64,000 nt of DNA from assembly GCA_027491195.1 (NCBI GenBank), contig JAIXWQ010000008.1, positions 124,001 through 188,000 on the forward strand, read 5' to 3'. Each line of letters begins with the position of its first letter. The stretch's first letter is position 1. The stretch comes from Cytophagaceae bacterium (GTDB taxonomy: Bacteria > Bacteroidota > Bacteroidia > Cytophagales > Spirosomataceae). The position numbers and the translations under genes were made by a program. The notes under the pieces are model-generated. The model worked only from the letters and a program-made list of their open reading frames with translations, was not told where the DNA came from and made no database searches. Positions 9,111-17,928 of the stretch are shown one piece after another.

Positions 9111-10034
9111 TTATTTGTATCCCCATCCGCGCATAATCGCGATGTTTTCTTTCATGCAGTCTAAAGGCTGTAATCCTTGGTAGGCTTCTTGTTCAATGAT
9201 AAAGTGTTTTGTTCCACCCTCCTTATCCCCTAATTTAACAAGGGCTTGCACATCAATTTGGCCTGAACCTTTTCCTAAAACAGTCGATTCAAAATGCTCG
9301 TGGCCGGACTTAGCTGGCACCTCATCTTTTACGTGCATCGAAACGAAACGACCCGGGAATTTCTTCATCACCTCGGCCGGAACTCCACCCCCATTGATCA
9401 TATTACCTATATCTAATTGTTGTGCTACGAGTGTAGGATCCGTATTATTTAACATGAGGTCGTATAATAATTCCCCATCTAATTTCTCAGAGAACTCGAA
9501 ATCGTGGTTGTGGTAGCCGAAACGCATGCCCGATTTTTGGCATAACTCACCCGACTTATTAAAGATATCCATGTACTTCAATAACAGGTTCTTATCCTTG
9601 CGAATCCCCATATCGATAGACGGAGAAATCACCAATTCTTGCCCCATGACGGCTGCATCTTCTACCGTATATTTCCAAAGATCTGTAAAGTCATTCTTCG
9701 CATCATCCCAATGCAATTTTCCCATCACCGTGTGACCAGAAGGCATTTTCATCCCTAAATCATCGAGACGTTTCTTGAATTCTTTTGCTTCCCAGCCATA
9801 AAATTTACGACCAATGTAATTAGCATGTTCCACATACTTGTAACCCATTTGGGCTAAAGCTTCTAAAGTGGCTTGTGGATCCTTGCGCATGTCATCGCGA
9901 ACAGAATACAATTGAATGCCGACAAGTTTTTTGTATTTAACGGCTGCTAATGCCTGCAAGGCAGGTGAAGCGAAAGCCAATGCGCCTAAGCCTAAAGCGG
10001 AGGAACGCAGAAAAGAGCGTCTAGAATGATTCAT
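9111..10034 (-). CDS. Tat-exported sugar phosphate isomerase/epimerase-like TIM-barrel protein
   Basis: A 307-residue protein of the xylose-isomerase-like TIM-barrel (AP endonuclease 2) superfamily. The N terminus has a twin-arginine signal, SRRSFLRSS followed by a hydrophobic Ala/Leu stretch and a likely cleavage after LQALA, so it should fold in the cytoplasm and act in the periplasm. Barrel segments with likely metal ligands are FGYHNHDFEF, LVAQQLDIGNM, VSMHVKDE and FIIEQEAY. Periplasmic members in Bacteroidota are often tied to modified-sugar or 3-keto-glycoside metabolism; here that is only an inference. It is the first gene of a two-gene operon with the M20 amidohydrolase, 8 bases apart. 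Confidence 0.85.
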   Translation of the reverse strand: MNHSRRSFLRSSALGLGALAFASPALQALAAVKYKKLVGIQLYSVRDDMRKDPQATLEALAQMGYKYVEHANYIGRKFYGWEAKEFKKRLDDLGMKMPSGHTVMGKLHWDDAKNDFTDLWKYTVEDAAVMGQELVISPSIDMGIRKDKNLLLKYMDIFNKSGELCQKSGMRFGYHNHDFEFSEKLDGELLYDLMLNNTDPTLVAQQLDIGNMINGGGVPAEVMKKFPGRFVSMHVKDEVPAKSGHEHFESTVLGKGSGQIDVQALVKLGDKEGGTKHFIIEQEAYQGLQPLDCMKENIAIMRGWGYK

Positions 10035-10108
10035 AATTGATAGGTTTATTTAGAACATCAAGCTACAAATTCTATTTCTATTTTACAAAATTCCCGTAAC
10101 TTCGAAAG

Positions 10109-11353
10109 ATGATGCAGCCTCTCGCAGAACGAATGCGCCCCACTACTTTGGATGAGTACATTGGCCAAGAAAAGGTCGTGGGTGCGAATGCGCCTCTGCG
10201 AAAAGCAATCGAGGCGGGTCATTTGCCTTCCTGTATTCTTTGGGGACCTCCGGGTGTCGGAAAAACTACCCTAGCTACCTTGTTAGCGGGCGCTTTAAAA
10301 CGCACGATGTATTCCCTTTCTGCCGTTCAATCAGGTGTGAAAGAGGTTCGAGAAACACTGGAATTGGCGAAGAAGAACCGAATGTTCGAGGCGCAATCAC
10401 CCATCCTTTTTATCGATGAGATTCACCGATTCTCGAAATCGCAGCAGGATTCACTTTTGAATGCGGTCGAAAAAGGAATCGTCACTTTAGTGGGTGCGAC
10501 CACAGAGAACCCTTCCTTCGAAGTGATTTCTGCCCTTTTATCACGCTGTCAGGTCTATGTATTGGAATCGCTCTCGAATGAGCATTTGAATCAGATGTTG
10601 TCCAAAGCGATTGCCACCGATGCACTTTTTAAGGATAAAAAAATCACTTTAAAAGAGACCGATGCCCTCTTCCATTTCTCAGGTGGTGATGGGCGGAAGT
10701 TATTAAATCTGTTCGAGCTTTTAATTACCACGGAAGGCGGAAACGAACTCGAAGTAACCAATGCTTTAGTCACAGAGCGTTTGCAGAAAAACTTAGCGCA
10801 ATACGATAAAGATGGCGAGCAGCATTACGATATCATTTCTGCTTTCATTAAATCCATCCGAGGATCAGATCCAGATGCGGCGGTTTATTGGTTAGCACGA
10901 ATGCTAGCTGGAGGAGAATCTTTGGAATTTATCGGTCGCAGATTGTTAATTCTAGCCTCTGAAGATATTGGATTAGCGAACCCGAATGCGCTACTGTTAG
11001 CTCAATCTTGCTTCGATTCCATTCGCGTGATAGGAAATCCAGAATCTCGCATCATTCTTTCACAAACTGTTATCTATTTAGCCACATCGCCAAAAAGTAA
11101 TTCGGCCTATAACGCCATCAACAAAGCGATGGCCTATGTCGAACAAACAGGGGATTTGCCCGTGCCTTTGCACTTACGCAACGCACCTACGCGCATGATG
11201 AAGGATTTGAATTATGGGGCTGATTATAAATACCCACATGATTTTCCGGGAAATTGGGTGGAGCAGAATTACTTTCCAGAGGTAGCCTCCAGACCTGTTT
11301 TTTATAAACCTTCAGAGCAGGACAAAATCAATCGTGGCACTCCATCAAAATAA
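10109..11353 (+). CDS. rarA: Replication-associated recombination protein A (AAA+ ATPase)
   Basis: A 414-residue clamp-loader-like AAA+ ATPase of the RarA/MgsA family, which acts at stalled replication forks. Walker A GPPGVGKTT is at residues 46-54, Walker B ILFIDEIHRF follows, and GATTENPSFEV is a family hallmark; the C-terminal MgsA tetramerisation domain contains the GSDPDAAVYWLARM segment. Two ATG codons are adjacent (10109 and 10112) and either could be used. A near-match to the -7 box, TAACTTCG at 10097-10104, lies only 4 bases before the start, so a leaderless message is possible. The 3' end overlaps the convergent thiN gene by 26 bases. Confidence 0.95.
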   Translation: MMQPLAERMRPTTLDEYIGQEKVVGANAPLRKAIEAGHLPSCILWGPPGVGKTTLATLLAGALKRTMYSLSAVQSGVKEVRETLELAKKNRMFEAQSPILFIDEIHRFSKSQQDSLLNAVEKGIVTLVGATTENPSFEVISALLSRCQVYVLESLSNEHLNQMLSKAIATDALFKDKKITLKETDALFHFSGGDGRKLLNLFELLITTEGGNELEVTNALVTERLQKNLAQYDKDGEQHYDIISAFIKSIRGSDPDAAVYWLARMLAGGESLEFIGRRLLILASEDIGLANPNALLLAQSCFDSIRVIGNPESRIILSQTVIYLATSPKSNSAYNAINKAMAYVEQTGDLPVPLHLRNAPTRMMKDLNYGADYKYPHDFPGNWVEQNYFPEVASRPVFYKPSEQDKINRGTPSK

Positions 11354-11981
11354 GCGCCCCGCTTTCGTAGCTAATTTTCACGATTCCATCTTCCCGTGCT
11401 TCATTGCTCGAACTTGTTTGAGTTCCTAGTTTTAAAACAGGATGATTTAAATCGTAGACTAAACCGGAAGATTTCACTTGAAACGCCTCTCCATACGGAA
11501 TCAATGAAATAGGCGTTCCTGCCGGATACCACTTTTCGAAACTCGTAGGCAATAAATAAGACGTGGAATAATCGTCAAAGAATACAATCTTCAATTTCCG
11601 ACCATAACTTACCAGCGAATGAAAATTATTTAAGGTATGATCCATCCGTTTTCCGGATGCCCAAACGACATTAACGGCCGGATAACCCTCCTCAATTAAG
11701 TATTCAAAAGCTTTTTCTAGATCGGTTAAATTTTGATCCGGCGTATGGATTTTTTTCAAAGGATAATCACGGTAATCTGCCTCGTTCGAATGATCGAAAT
11801 CCCCTAACCAGACATCGACTTTGATGCCTAAGGAGATGACTCTTTCCAAAGCCCCATCGAGCACCACTACCGTAGGTGACCATTCGAGCAATTGTTCCAC
11901 TAAATCCAAAGAACAGGCCTCCCCATTCGCAATAATGAGCGCGGGTTCTTGCTTGTCTCGAATGATGTGGTGAGAAGACAT
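11328..11981 (-). CDS. thiN: Thiamine pyrophosphokinase
   Basis: A 217-residue cytoplasmic kinase transferring pyrophosphate from ATP to thiamine to give thiamine diphosphate. Family motifs are seen in order: LGDFDHS near residue 59, DQNLTDLEKAF, and ASGKRMDHTLNN (the GGRxDH motif), followed by a beta-rich C-terminal thiamine-binding domain. Length is usual. It begins 1 base after the moaC stop, so the two are probably co-transcribed. The stop lies inside the 3' end of rarA on the other strand (26-base overlap). Confidence 0.92.
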   Translation of the reverse strand: MSSHHIIRDKQEPALIIANGEACSLDLVEQLLEWSPTVVVLDGALERVISLGIKVDVWLGDFDHSNEADYRDYPLKKIHTPDQNLTDLEKAFEYLIEEGYPAVNVVWASGKRMDHTLNNFHSLVSYGRKLKIVFFDDYSTSYLLPTSFEKWYPAGTPISLIPYGEAFQVKSSGLVYDLNHPVLKLGTQTSSSNEAREDGIVKISYESGALILMECHD

Positions 11982-11982
11982 A

Positions 11983-12456
11983 TTAGGCTTGAAAATCAGA
12001 TTTACCGCCTGATTTAGAAATCAGTTTGGTTTCTTTTATCACGATGCCTTTAGACACCGATTTACACATATCGTATACCGTTAAAGCGGCTACAGAAGCA
12101 CCCACGAGCGCTTCCATTTCTACTCCCGTCTTCGCTTCTAATCGGCAAATACAGGTAATGATGATTTGATCTTTCTGTACTTTTGTCTCGAATTTGCAGG
12201 AATCTAATCCCAAAGGATGGCACAAAGGAATCAAATCCGAGGTCTTTTTAGCCGCCATGGTTCCAGCGATAACCGCTGTTTGCAGAATGCTCCCTTTCTT
12301 ATTTTGCCAGCCAGCCGCCTCAAAATGCTGCACGATTTCGGCTCCTAAATAGACGATAGATTGCGCTTTGGCTTCGCGAACCGTTTCGTTTTTTGAACTA
12401 ACATCCACCATTCCGGGCGTACCATCTGATTGCAAGTGAGAGAAGTCGATTGACAT
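11983..12456 (-). CDS. moaC: Cyclic pyranopterin monophosphate synthase
   Basis: A 157-residue MoaC, which with MoaA converts GTP to cyclic pyranopterin monophosphate in molybdenum cofactor synthesis. Conserved segments are MVDVSSK near the N terminus, LCHPLGLDSC, and VEMEALVGASVAALTVYDMCKS with the catalytic region. The frame is open to 12540, but residues before MSIDFSHLQ are not family-like and a -7 box lies within the extension, so the ATG at 12456 was chosen. It is divergent from moeA, another gene of the same pathway, and upstream of thiN. No moaA, moaE or moaD is in the window. Confidence 0.95.
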   Translation of the reverse strand: MSIDFSHLQSDGTPGMVDVSSKNETVREAKAQSIVYLGAEIVQHFEAAGWQNKKGSILQTAVIAGTMAAKKTSDLIPLCHPLGLDSCKFETKVQKDQIIITCICRLEAKTGVEMEALVGASVAALTVYDMCKSVSKGIVIKETKLISKSGGKSDFQA

Positions 12457-12478
12457 AGCTAATTTGAAATTTAGAAGA

Positions 12479-12486
12479 CAAAAATA
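12479..12486 (-). promoter_or_regulatory. -7 box (TATTTTTG) for moaC-thiN
   Basis: TATTTTTG on the minus strand matches TAnnTTTG and lies 22 bases before the moaC ATG in the 84-base moaC/moeA divergent region. No clear counterpart was found for moeA. Confidence 0.5.
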
Positions 12487-12540
12487 CGGGAGAATTAGCA
12501 AAAAATAGCGAAATTTAACAAATACGATAAAACCATACAC

Positions 12541-13677
12541 ATGATCAGCCCACTAGAAGCGATTGAATTACTTAAAAACATCACCATTCCTTTCCGTACA
12601 GAGAAAATGCCTTTGGCAAAAACGTTAGGAATGAACATCGCCGAGAAAATCGTGGCTGACCGTGACTTCCCTCCTTTCGACCGTGTCATGATGGATGGAA
12701 TCGCCGTAAAAGATATCACGGCACCTACCTGGAAAATTGAAGGCATTTTATTTGCGGGAGAACCAGTAAAGGCCATCAAAAAAACCGATGGTGCCTTAGA
12801 AATCATGACTGGTGCGACGGCACCACGCGGAACAGAAGCGATCATTAAGATCGAAGATCTGAGCATAGAAAAAAAGATCGCTACTTACATCGGCAAAACG
12901 CCATTGGAAAAAGGGCAACACATACATTCACAAGGGGCTGATGCGCCAGCAGGATCGGTTTTAGTTAAGAAAAGAACAAAGATTGGACCTGTCGAAATTG
13001 CGATTGCAGCGACGGTGGGAAAAGCCCACATTGAAGTTGAATCAAAGCCTCACGTGCATATTTTCTCTACTGGCGATGAAATCGTCGGTTTACATGAGAC
13101 GCCTGCAGATCACCAAATCCGCAGCTCGAATGTGATGATGTTGAAATCCGTTTTATTGTCCAAAGGATTCAAGGCGAACTCCAGCCACTTAGCCGATTCC
13201 GCTGAGAAAATTAAAGCTAGTATTGATAAGGCTTTGGATTCCAATGACATCATTTTATTGTCTGGTGGCGTTTCAGCTGGCAAAAAAGATTTAATTCCGG
13301 GTGTTCTAGCGGAGGCTGGATTCGAAACCGTTTTCCATAAAATTTCCCAAAAACCAGGTAGACCGCTATTAGTGGCTACACGCCCAGATGGCAAGGTCGT
13401 TTTTGCTTTCCCGGGTAATCCAATCTCGACTTTAACTTGTTTCTGGGTGTACTTCCTTCCTTGGGTTTCAGGGGAATGGCCGGAATACCAGGTGAAGGAG
13501 ATTAAATTTTTACCAAAACCTTCCGCAGAACTAGACCAATGGATTCCAGTAGAAAACGGCGAGGTATTAGCCCATAACGGATCTGGGGACTTGATTAATT
13601 GGTCGCGTGCGGATGGATTGGTTTGGCAAAAAGCAGGAGATAAAGCGAAGAAATTACCCTACATTCCACTCAAATAA
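12541..13677 (+). CDS. moeA: Molybdopterin molybdenumtransferase
   Basis: A 378-residue MoeA, which inserts molybdate into adenylylated molybdopterin in the last step of molybdenum cofactor synthesis. Recognisable segments include FDRVMMDGIAV (residues about 41-51), MTGATAPRGTEAIIKIED, the molybdopterin-binding domain with FSTGDEI, LLSGGVSAGKKD, and FPGNPIST. It is slightly shorter than E. coli MoeA (411), with a compact C-terminal domain IV. It is transcribed divergently from moaC-thiN; the dipeptide epimerase gene starts 6 bases after its stop, so transcription may continue. Confidence 0.95.
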   Translation: MISPLEAIELLKNITIPFRTEKMPLAKTLGMNIAEKIVADRDFPPFDRVMMDGIAVKDITAPTWKIEGILFAGEPVKAIKKTDGALEIMTGATAPRGTEAIIKIEDLSIEKKIATYIGKTPLEKGQHIHSQGADAPAGSVLVKKRTKIGPVEIAIAATVGKAHIEVESKPHVHIFSTGDEIVGLHETPADHQIRSSNVMMLKSVLLSKGFKANSSHLADSAEKIKASIDKALDSNDIILLSGGVSAGKKDLIPGVLAEAGFETVFHKISQKPGRPLLVATRPDGKVVFAFPGNPISTLTCFWVYFLPWVSGEWPEYQVKEIKFLPKPSAELDQWIPVENGEVLAHNGSGDLINWSRADGLVWQKAGDKAKKLPYIPLK

Positions 13678-13683
13678 GCCTGT

Positions 13684-14697
13684 ATGGAACTGAAACTACA
13701 TACCTTCGATCTGCCTCTAAAGCACACATTCACGATTACGCATGAATCGAGAGATGTGCAACCCACGCTAATTGTGGAGTTGAGCTGGCATGGTAAAAGT
13801 GGTTTTGGGGAAGCAACGGAAACGCCCTATTATGGGGTGACGATGGAGAAAATGAAGGCGCAGGTTGAATCTATTATTGATCTGTTGCCACACGATATTT
13901 TACCTCACCCGAGTGATTTTTGGGCGATGATGTCCAAAATGCTCTTAGATGAGCATCCCTTTGCGCTTTGTGCTTTGGATGTGGCCTATTGGGATTTGTG
14001 GGGCAAGACGCATAACAAGCCTCTGTATGAGATTTGGGAGTTAGACACCGCTAAGAATCCCATCACAGACTACACAATCGGGATTGATACGGTAGAGAAG
14101 ATGGTGGCCAAAATGCAGGAAACTCCCTTCCCTCTCTACAAAATCAAACTAGGCACTCCAGCTGATTTAGAGATCGTCGAAGCCTTGCGAAGAGAAACAA
14201 ACGCCATTTTCCGCGTCGATGCAAACACCGCGTGGACACCTGAGCAAACGATTTATTTTGCGCCTGAATTGCAAAAATTAGGCGTAGAATTCATTGAGCA
14301 ACCACTGAAAGCGGATAATTGGGAAGGCATGAAACGGGTGTATCAAGAATCTACTTTACCCATCATCGCCGATGAAAGCTGTATCCTGGAGTCTGATGTG
14401 GAAAAATGTGCCGGCTATTTTCATGGTATCAATATCAAACTGATGAAGTGTGGCGGCCTCACTCCTGCCTTGCGCATGATTAAAAAAGCGAGAGCCCTAG
14501 GCCTTAAAGTGATGGTGGGCTGCATGACCGAATCGACCATTGGCTGCTCAGCCATCGCTCAACTGCTTCCCTTATTGGATTACGTGGACATGGATGGTTG
14601 TTTACTTGTGGATGACACGATTTCTAGAGGGATTACCATCGATTATGGAGTCGTTTATTATTCAAATTTACCCGGAACTGGTGCTGAATTGCTATGA
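13684..14697 (+). CDS. Dipeptide epimerase (enolase superfamily, L-Ala-D/L-Glu epimerase type)
   Basis: A 337-residue member of the muconate-lactonising subgroup of the enolase superfamily. A catalytic Lys lies in YKIKLG, acidic metal ligands in FRVDANTAW, FIEQPL and IADES, and the second catalytic Lys in NIKLMKCGG; SNLPGTGAELL forms the C terminus. Family members epimerise L-Ala-D-Glu and similar dipeptides released from peptidoglycan, allowing their reuse as L-L dipeptides. The start codon overlap ATGA with the next gene shows tight coupling to a PLP-dependent enzyme and a beta-lactamase-like protein, a context that fits cell-wall peptide turnover. Exact dipeptide specificity is not readable. 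Confidence 0.9.
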   Translation: MELKLHTFDLPLKHTFTITHESRDVQPTLIVELSWHGKSGFGEATETPYYGVTMEKMKAQVESIIDLLPHDILPHPSDFWAMMSKMLLDEHPFALCALDVAYWDLWGKTHNKPLYEIWELDTAKNPITDYTIGIDTVEKMVAKMQETPFPLYKIKLGTPADLEIVEALRRETNAIFRVDANTAWTPEQTIYFAPELQKLGVEFIEQPLKADNWEGMKRVYQESTLPIIADESCILESDVEKCAGYFHGINIKLMKCGGLTPALRMIKKARALGLKVMVGCMTESTIGCSAIAQLLPLLDYVDMDGCLLVDDTISRGITIDYGVVYYSNLPGTGAELL

Positions 14698-15698
14698 GTT
14701 ATTCCATCACAGAAACACAGATTCCAGGCCGGAAAATTACTTTTGAGGGGGCAGAATACCTGTGGTTAGGAGGCACGAATTATTTAGGGATTGGCTCCCA
14801 TCCTACTTTTCAAAATGCCTTAGCGGAAGGCATTAAGCAGTATTCTCAAAACTTCGGCAGCTCACGTCGCAATAACTTACAATTCTCCATTTGGGAGGAT
14901 TTTGAACAGGCTTTAGCCGCCCATTTTAAGGTGGAAGCAGCCGCCTTATGTTCCTCCGGTTTAGCCGCTGCCCAAATCGCTATCCAATATGCCCAGCAAA
15001 AAGGCTTAACCTTAAACTTAGCTCCACAAGCACATCCGGCCTTGTGGCGCCATCCTTTTTTACCGTTTTCTGGTACATACAGCGAATGGATTTCAAGCCA
15101 TCAAAACGGCCAAATTCTAGCTTCCGATGGCATTGGTTCCCCTTGGATTACAACTTTCGACTTTTCTTTTGCGGCCTCCATGCATCCGGATAATTTTTTG
15201 ATTGTGGATGAATCGCACCGAGCTGGCATTCAGGATATTCAGATAAAATGTAGCGGCCATCTGTTGCAAACAGTTTCGCTTTCGAAAGCCTTTGGCATAC
15301 CAGCTGGTGTCATTTTAGGGTCGTCCGCGGATATTTCAGCCATTAAAACAGATTCTTTCTGGGTGGGTTCCTCACCTCCTAATCCGGCCTTTTGCTATGC
15401 CGGCTTAAAATCAATGGAAGCCTATTCTAGGTTAAGTCAGAAGAGTCAGGCTTTAGCTAATCGTTTTGCTGAAAATTTAAAAGGGCATGACCTTGCTATC
15501 ACCTATCAAGCGGGCTATCCTGCCTTTTGTTCCAAAGCCCCAGGGCTTTTTGAGCACTTGAAATCTGCTGGCATTTTAGTCAACCATTTTTCTTACCCAG
15601 ATATCACCGCACCTCCCGTTTGCCGCGCTATTTTACCTGCGTGCCTAACAGAATCAGATATCGACCACATCACTGCAGCCATCCTCAGCTATGCGTAA
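14694..15698 (+). CDS. PLP-dependent class I/II aminotransferase-fold enzyme (AONS-like)
   Basis: A 334-residue fold type I PLP enzyme resembling 2-amino-3-ketobutyrate ligase/8-amino-7-oxononanoate synthase. Seen are YLWLGGTNYLGIGSHP at the N terminus, GSSRRNN, the Asp/His pair in VDESHRAG, and the PLP lysine in SLSKAFGIPAG. It is about 50 residues shorter than BioF. It overlaps the dipeptide epimerase by 4 bases (ATGA) and the following serine hydrolase by 8 bases, so it belongs to a three-gene unit. No biotin genes are nearby, so a role in amino acid or cell-wall peptide metabolism is as likely as biotin synthesis. Reaction unknown. Confidence 0.8.
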   Translation: MSYSITETQIPGRKITFEGAEYLWLGGTNYLGIGSHPTFQNALAEGIKQYSQNFGSSRRNNLQFSIWEDFEQALAAHFKVEAAALCSSGLAAAQIAIQYAQQKGLTLNLAPQAHPALWRHPFLPFSGTYSEWISSHQNGQILASDGIGSPWITTFDFSFAASMHPDNFLIVDESHRAGIQDIQIKCSGHLLQTVSLSKAFGIPAGVILGSSADISAIKTDSFWVGSSPPNPAFCYAGLKSMEAYSRLSQKSQALANRFAENLKGHDLAITYQAGYPAFCSKAPGLFEHLKSAGILVNHFSYPDITAPPVCRAILPACLTESDIDHITAAILSYA

Positions 15699-16914
15699 CC
15701 TACTTTTTCTATTGATCAGCATGAGTACATTCGCTCAAAAACCTACGAATATCCTAGAGCAGCTCTTGCTTGCACATCCAGAAAAGTTCAAAAAGCTGAC
15801 GGATCATCCGGAGAAATACCGCCTTCAAATCCTGTATACCCAGATTGATCGGGATGCAAATAACAAACCTAGCCTAACTACCTATTCTTATCGGGCAGAC
15901 ACGAATGAATATTTCTATCCGGCGAGTACGGTAAAATTAGCGGCTAGTGTGTTAGCCCTAGAAAAACTGAATACCCTTAAAATTAAAAAAGAGACGACCT
16001 TTCAAACATTTAAAAACCGACCTTCTCAGCTAGAAATTAAGACCGATTCTACGGCAGCGTCCGGTTTACCCAGCATTGCTCATTACATCAAAAAGATTCT
16101 TTTGGTCTCTGATAATGAAGCCTATAATCGTCTGTATGAGTTTTTAGGCCAAAGATCCTTCAACGAATCCATGGCAAAAAAAGGATTCGAAGGAGTCCGC
16201 CTCACGCACCGCTTACAAACTCCCCTACCTCGCCTAGAAAATCAATACACCAATCCCATTAAATTGATTGATGCATCCGGCAAATTGTTGTATCAGCAAC
16301 CAGAAACATTTAACGATAAGCCCTATGCAGCAAATAACCCCATTTTATTAGGAAAAGGAACCATGAATGATGCGGGGGTGGTGGAAGATCGACCTCTGGA
16401 CTTTAGTCTTAAAAATGCCTACCCCTTACAAGCTCAGCATCTATTTTTACAGCGATTATTGCTGCCAGAGGCATTCACTAAAAAGGATCAATTCATTCTT
16501 TCAAAAGAGGATTACCAATTCCTATATCGCTACATGTCAATGTATCCTACGGAATCGAAGGAGCCCGCCTACCAAGAAGAATTCGCCACCTATTGTAAAT
16601 TCTTGTATTATGGATCGGAGAAAAATGCCGTATTAAACCCCTCGATTCGGATATTTAACAAAGTGGGTGATGCCTACGGCTTTCTACTTGACAACGCCTT
16701 TGTGGTCGACTTTGATAAGAAGGTTGAATTTATGGTAACGGCGGTGTTACTCTGCAATGAAGACGAAATCTTCAATGACGAAAAATACGATTATGACTCC
16801 ATCGGATTTCCTTTCTATAAAAACCTAGGTGAAGTCATATACGAATACGAGTTAAAAAGACCTAAAAAGCACCTACCCGATTTATCGCACCTGCGCTTTG
16901 ACTATACTAAGTAG
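15691..16914 (+). CDS. Exported class A beta-lactamase-like serine hydrolase
   Basis: A 407-residue serine hydrolase with a short signal peptide (MRNLLFLLISMSTFAQ). The active-site S-x-x-K is Ser79-Thr-Val-Lys82 in YPASTVKLAAS, the second motif is SDNEAYN, and KVG in FNKVGDAYG takes the place of KTG. It is much longer than a typical 290-residue class A enzyme, with an insertion between motifs two and three. It could be a beta-lactamase, a DD-peptidase or an amidase; linkage to the dipeptide epimerase favours cell-wall peptide processing. It overlaps the preceding gene by 8 bases, and its 3' end overlaps the convergent lgt gene by 8 bases. Confidence 0.82.
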   Translation: MRNLLFLLISMSTFAQKPTNILEQLLLAHPEKFKKLTDHPEKYRLQILYTQIDRDANNKPSLTTYSYRADTNEYFYPASTVKLAASVLALEKLNTLKIKKETTFQTFKNRPSQLEIKTDSTAASGLPSIAHYIKKILLVSDNEAYNRLYEFLGQRSFNESMAKKGFEGVRLTHRLQTPLPRLENQYTNPIKLIDASGKLLYQQPETFNDKPYAANNPILLGKGTMNDAGVVEDRPLDFSLKNAYPLQAQHLFLQRLLLPEAFTKKDQFILSKEDYQFLYRYMSMYPTESKEPAYQEEFATYCKFLYYGSEKNAVLNPSIRIFNKVGDAYGFLLDNAFVVDFDKKVEFMVTAVLLCNEDEIFNDEKYDYDSIGFPFYKNLGEVIYEYELKRPKKHLPDLSHLRFDYTK

Positions 16915-17737
16915 TTTTACGCTTAGCATACAACAGAACGCCTACCCCGAAAAGAACGGCTGGAATGGATAAGATTTGACCCATATTCAACGACAAACCG
17001 TCCTCAAATGAACTCTGATTTTCCTTCAAAAACTCATAAAAGAAACGAAGCGTAAATAGGATAATCATAAAAAGACCGGTCAAAATCCCATGGGGTGTAT
17101 TTTGTTTTTGACGGTTCCACATCCACAACAAAAAGGCAAAGATGACCAAACAAGAAAGCGCCTCATACAATTGAGATGGATGACGGGGCACGACAAAAGC
17201 AGCTAAACCACTCGGGTTAAACTCGTAATCACGCATAAATTTAAAGCCCCAAGGCAAATCAGTCGGCTTGCCAATAATCTCAGAATTCATCAAATTCCCG
17301 AAACGTATAAAGAAGCCCGCTAAAGCTGCAGCTATCACTATCCTGTCAGTTACGTATAAATAGGACTGATCTTTGTTCTTTTTCGTGTATAGATAATAAG
17401 CCGTAAAAAGACCAATAGCTGCTCCATGAGAGGCTAATCCTGAAAAAGGTGGGGTAATCATTTGAATAAAAAAACGAACCGGATCGGCTAAAAGTAACGG
17501 AAATTCATAGAAAAAATAATGCCCCATTCTCGCACCAGCCACCGTACCCACCATGGTATAGATCAATAATTGATCCGCTTGCTCAACCGGTCTACCCTCT
17601 TTCTTGAATATATAAGCAACTACCTGAAAACCTGCTAAGAAAGCGAAAGCGAAACATAATCCGTACCAACGGATGGGGAATCCCAGTAAATTAATGATGG
17701 TTGGATCAGCGTTCCACTCAATAAATAAGTTTATCAT
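16907..17737 (-). CDS. lgt: Prolipoprotein diacylglyceryl transferase
   Basis: A 276-residue polytopic inner-membrane enzyme that transfers diacylglycerol from phosphatidylglycerol to the lipobox cysteine of prolipoproteins. About seven membrane segments are evident. Conserved stretches are GARMGHYFFYE, GLASHGAAIG, FIRFGNLMNSEIIGKPTDLPWG (the Lgt signature region) and RHPSQLYEAL. The length is usual. The ATG at 17737 lies 17 bases after a TAATTTTG box. Lipoproteins in this window (18113, 32983, 51606, 58479) are likely substrates. It overlaps the convergent serine hydrolase gene by 8 bases. Confidence 0.95.
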   Translation of the reverse strand: MINLFIEWNADPTIINLLGFPIRWYGLCFAFAFLAGFQVVAYIFKKEGRPVEQADQLLIYTMVGTVAGARMGHYFFYEFPLLLADPVRFFIQMITPPFSGLASHGAAIGLFTAYYLYTKKNKDQSYLYVTDRIVIAAALAGFFIRFGNLMNSEIIGKPTDLPWGFKFMRDYEFNPSGLAAFVVPRHPSQLYEALSCLVIFAFLLWMWNRQKQNTPHGILTGLFMIILFTLRFFYEFLKENQSSFEDGLSLNMGQILSIPAVLFGVGVLLYAKRKTT

Positions 17738-17753
17738 GTTTCGGTCTTTTGAC

Positions 17754-17761
17754 CAAAATTA
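17754..17761 (-). promoter_or_regulatory. -7 box (TAATTTTG) for lgt
   Basis: TAATTTTG on the minus strand matches TAnnTTTG, 16 bases before the lgt ATG. A small inverted repeat GGTC-N4-GACC lies between box and start codon, and could form a weak hairpin in the leader. Confidence 0.45.
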
Positions 17762-17765
17762 AACA

Positions 17766-17906
17766 TTATTTCTTTACGTTTTTCACAAAAACCTGGATTG
17801 TCTTTTTAAATAACTTAGCCGGGTGTAAACGATGAGGAAAGCCCAAAGATAAGGCCTGGAAGCTGCAAAATAGGATTAGTAGAAAAATAACAAACCGCTG
17901 TTTCAT
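17766..17906 (-). CDS. Very small secreted or membrane-anchored peptide, unknown function
   Basis: A 46-residue ORF starting MKQRFVIFLLILFCSFQALSLG. The N terminus is a classic signal sequence or single membrane segment. The remaining 24 or so residues are strongly basic (several Lys, plus His and Arg) and end in KNVKK. A longer frame to 17981 exists, but a matched -7 box (TATCTTTG, 17929-17936) and a palindrome lie in that extension, so the ATG at 17906 is preferred. It is not recognised. A cationic exported peptide under a dedicated promoter could be a regulator or toxin-like peptide, but this is speculation. Confidence 0.5.
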   Translation of the reverse strand: MKQRFVIFLLILFCSFQALSLGFPHRLHPAKLFKKTIQVFVKNVKK

Positions 17907-17928
17907 AGTTGAGCTGTTGATTGTACTG

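Noticed and set aside
7741-10034. M20 amidohydrolase and Tat TIM-barrel gene as part of the rhamnose operon
   Set aside because: A strong terminator separates them from the rhamnosidase gene and neither has a known role in rhamnose breakdown; a link by readthrough remains possible and is listed separately.
12495-12866. 123-codon minus-strand frame over the 5' end of moeA
   Set aside because: It overlaps the strongly supported moeA gene and has no recognisable domain.
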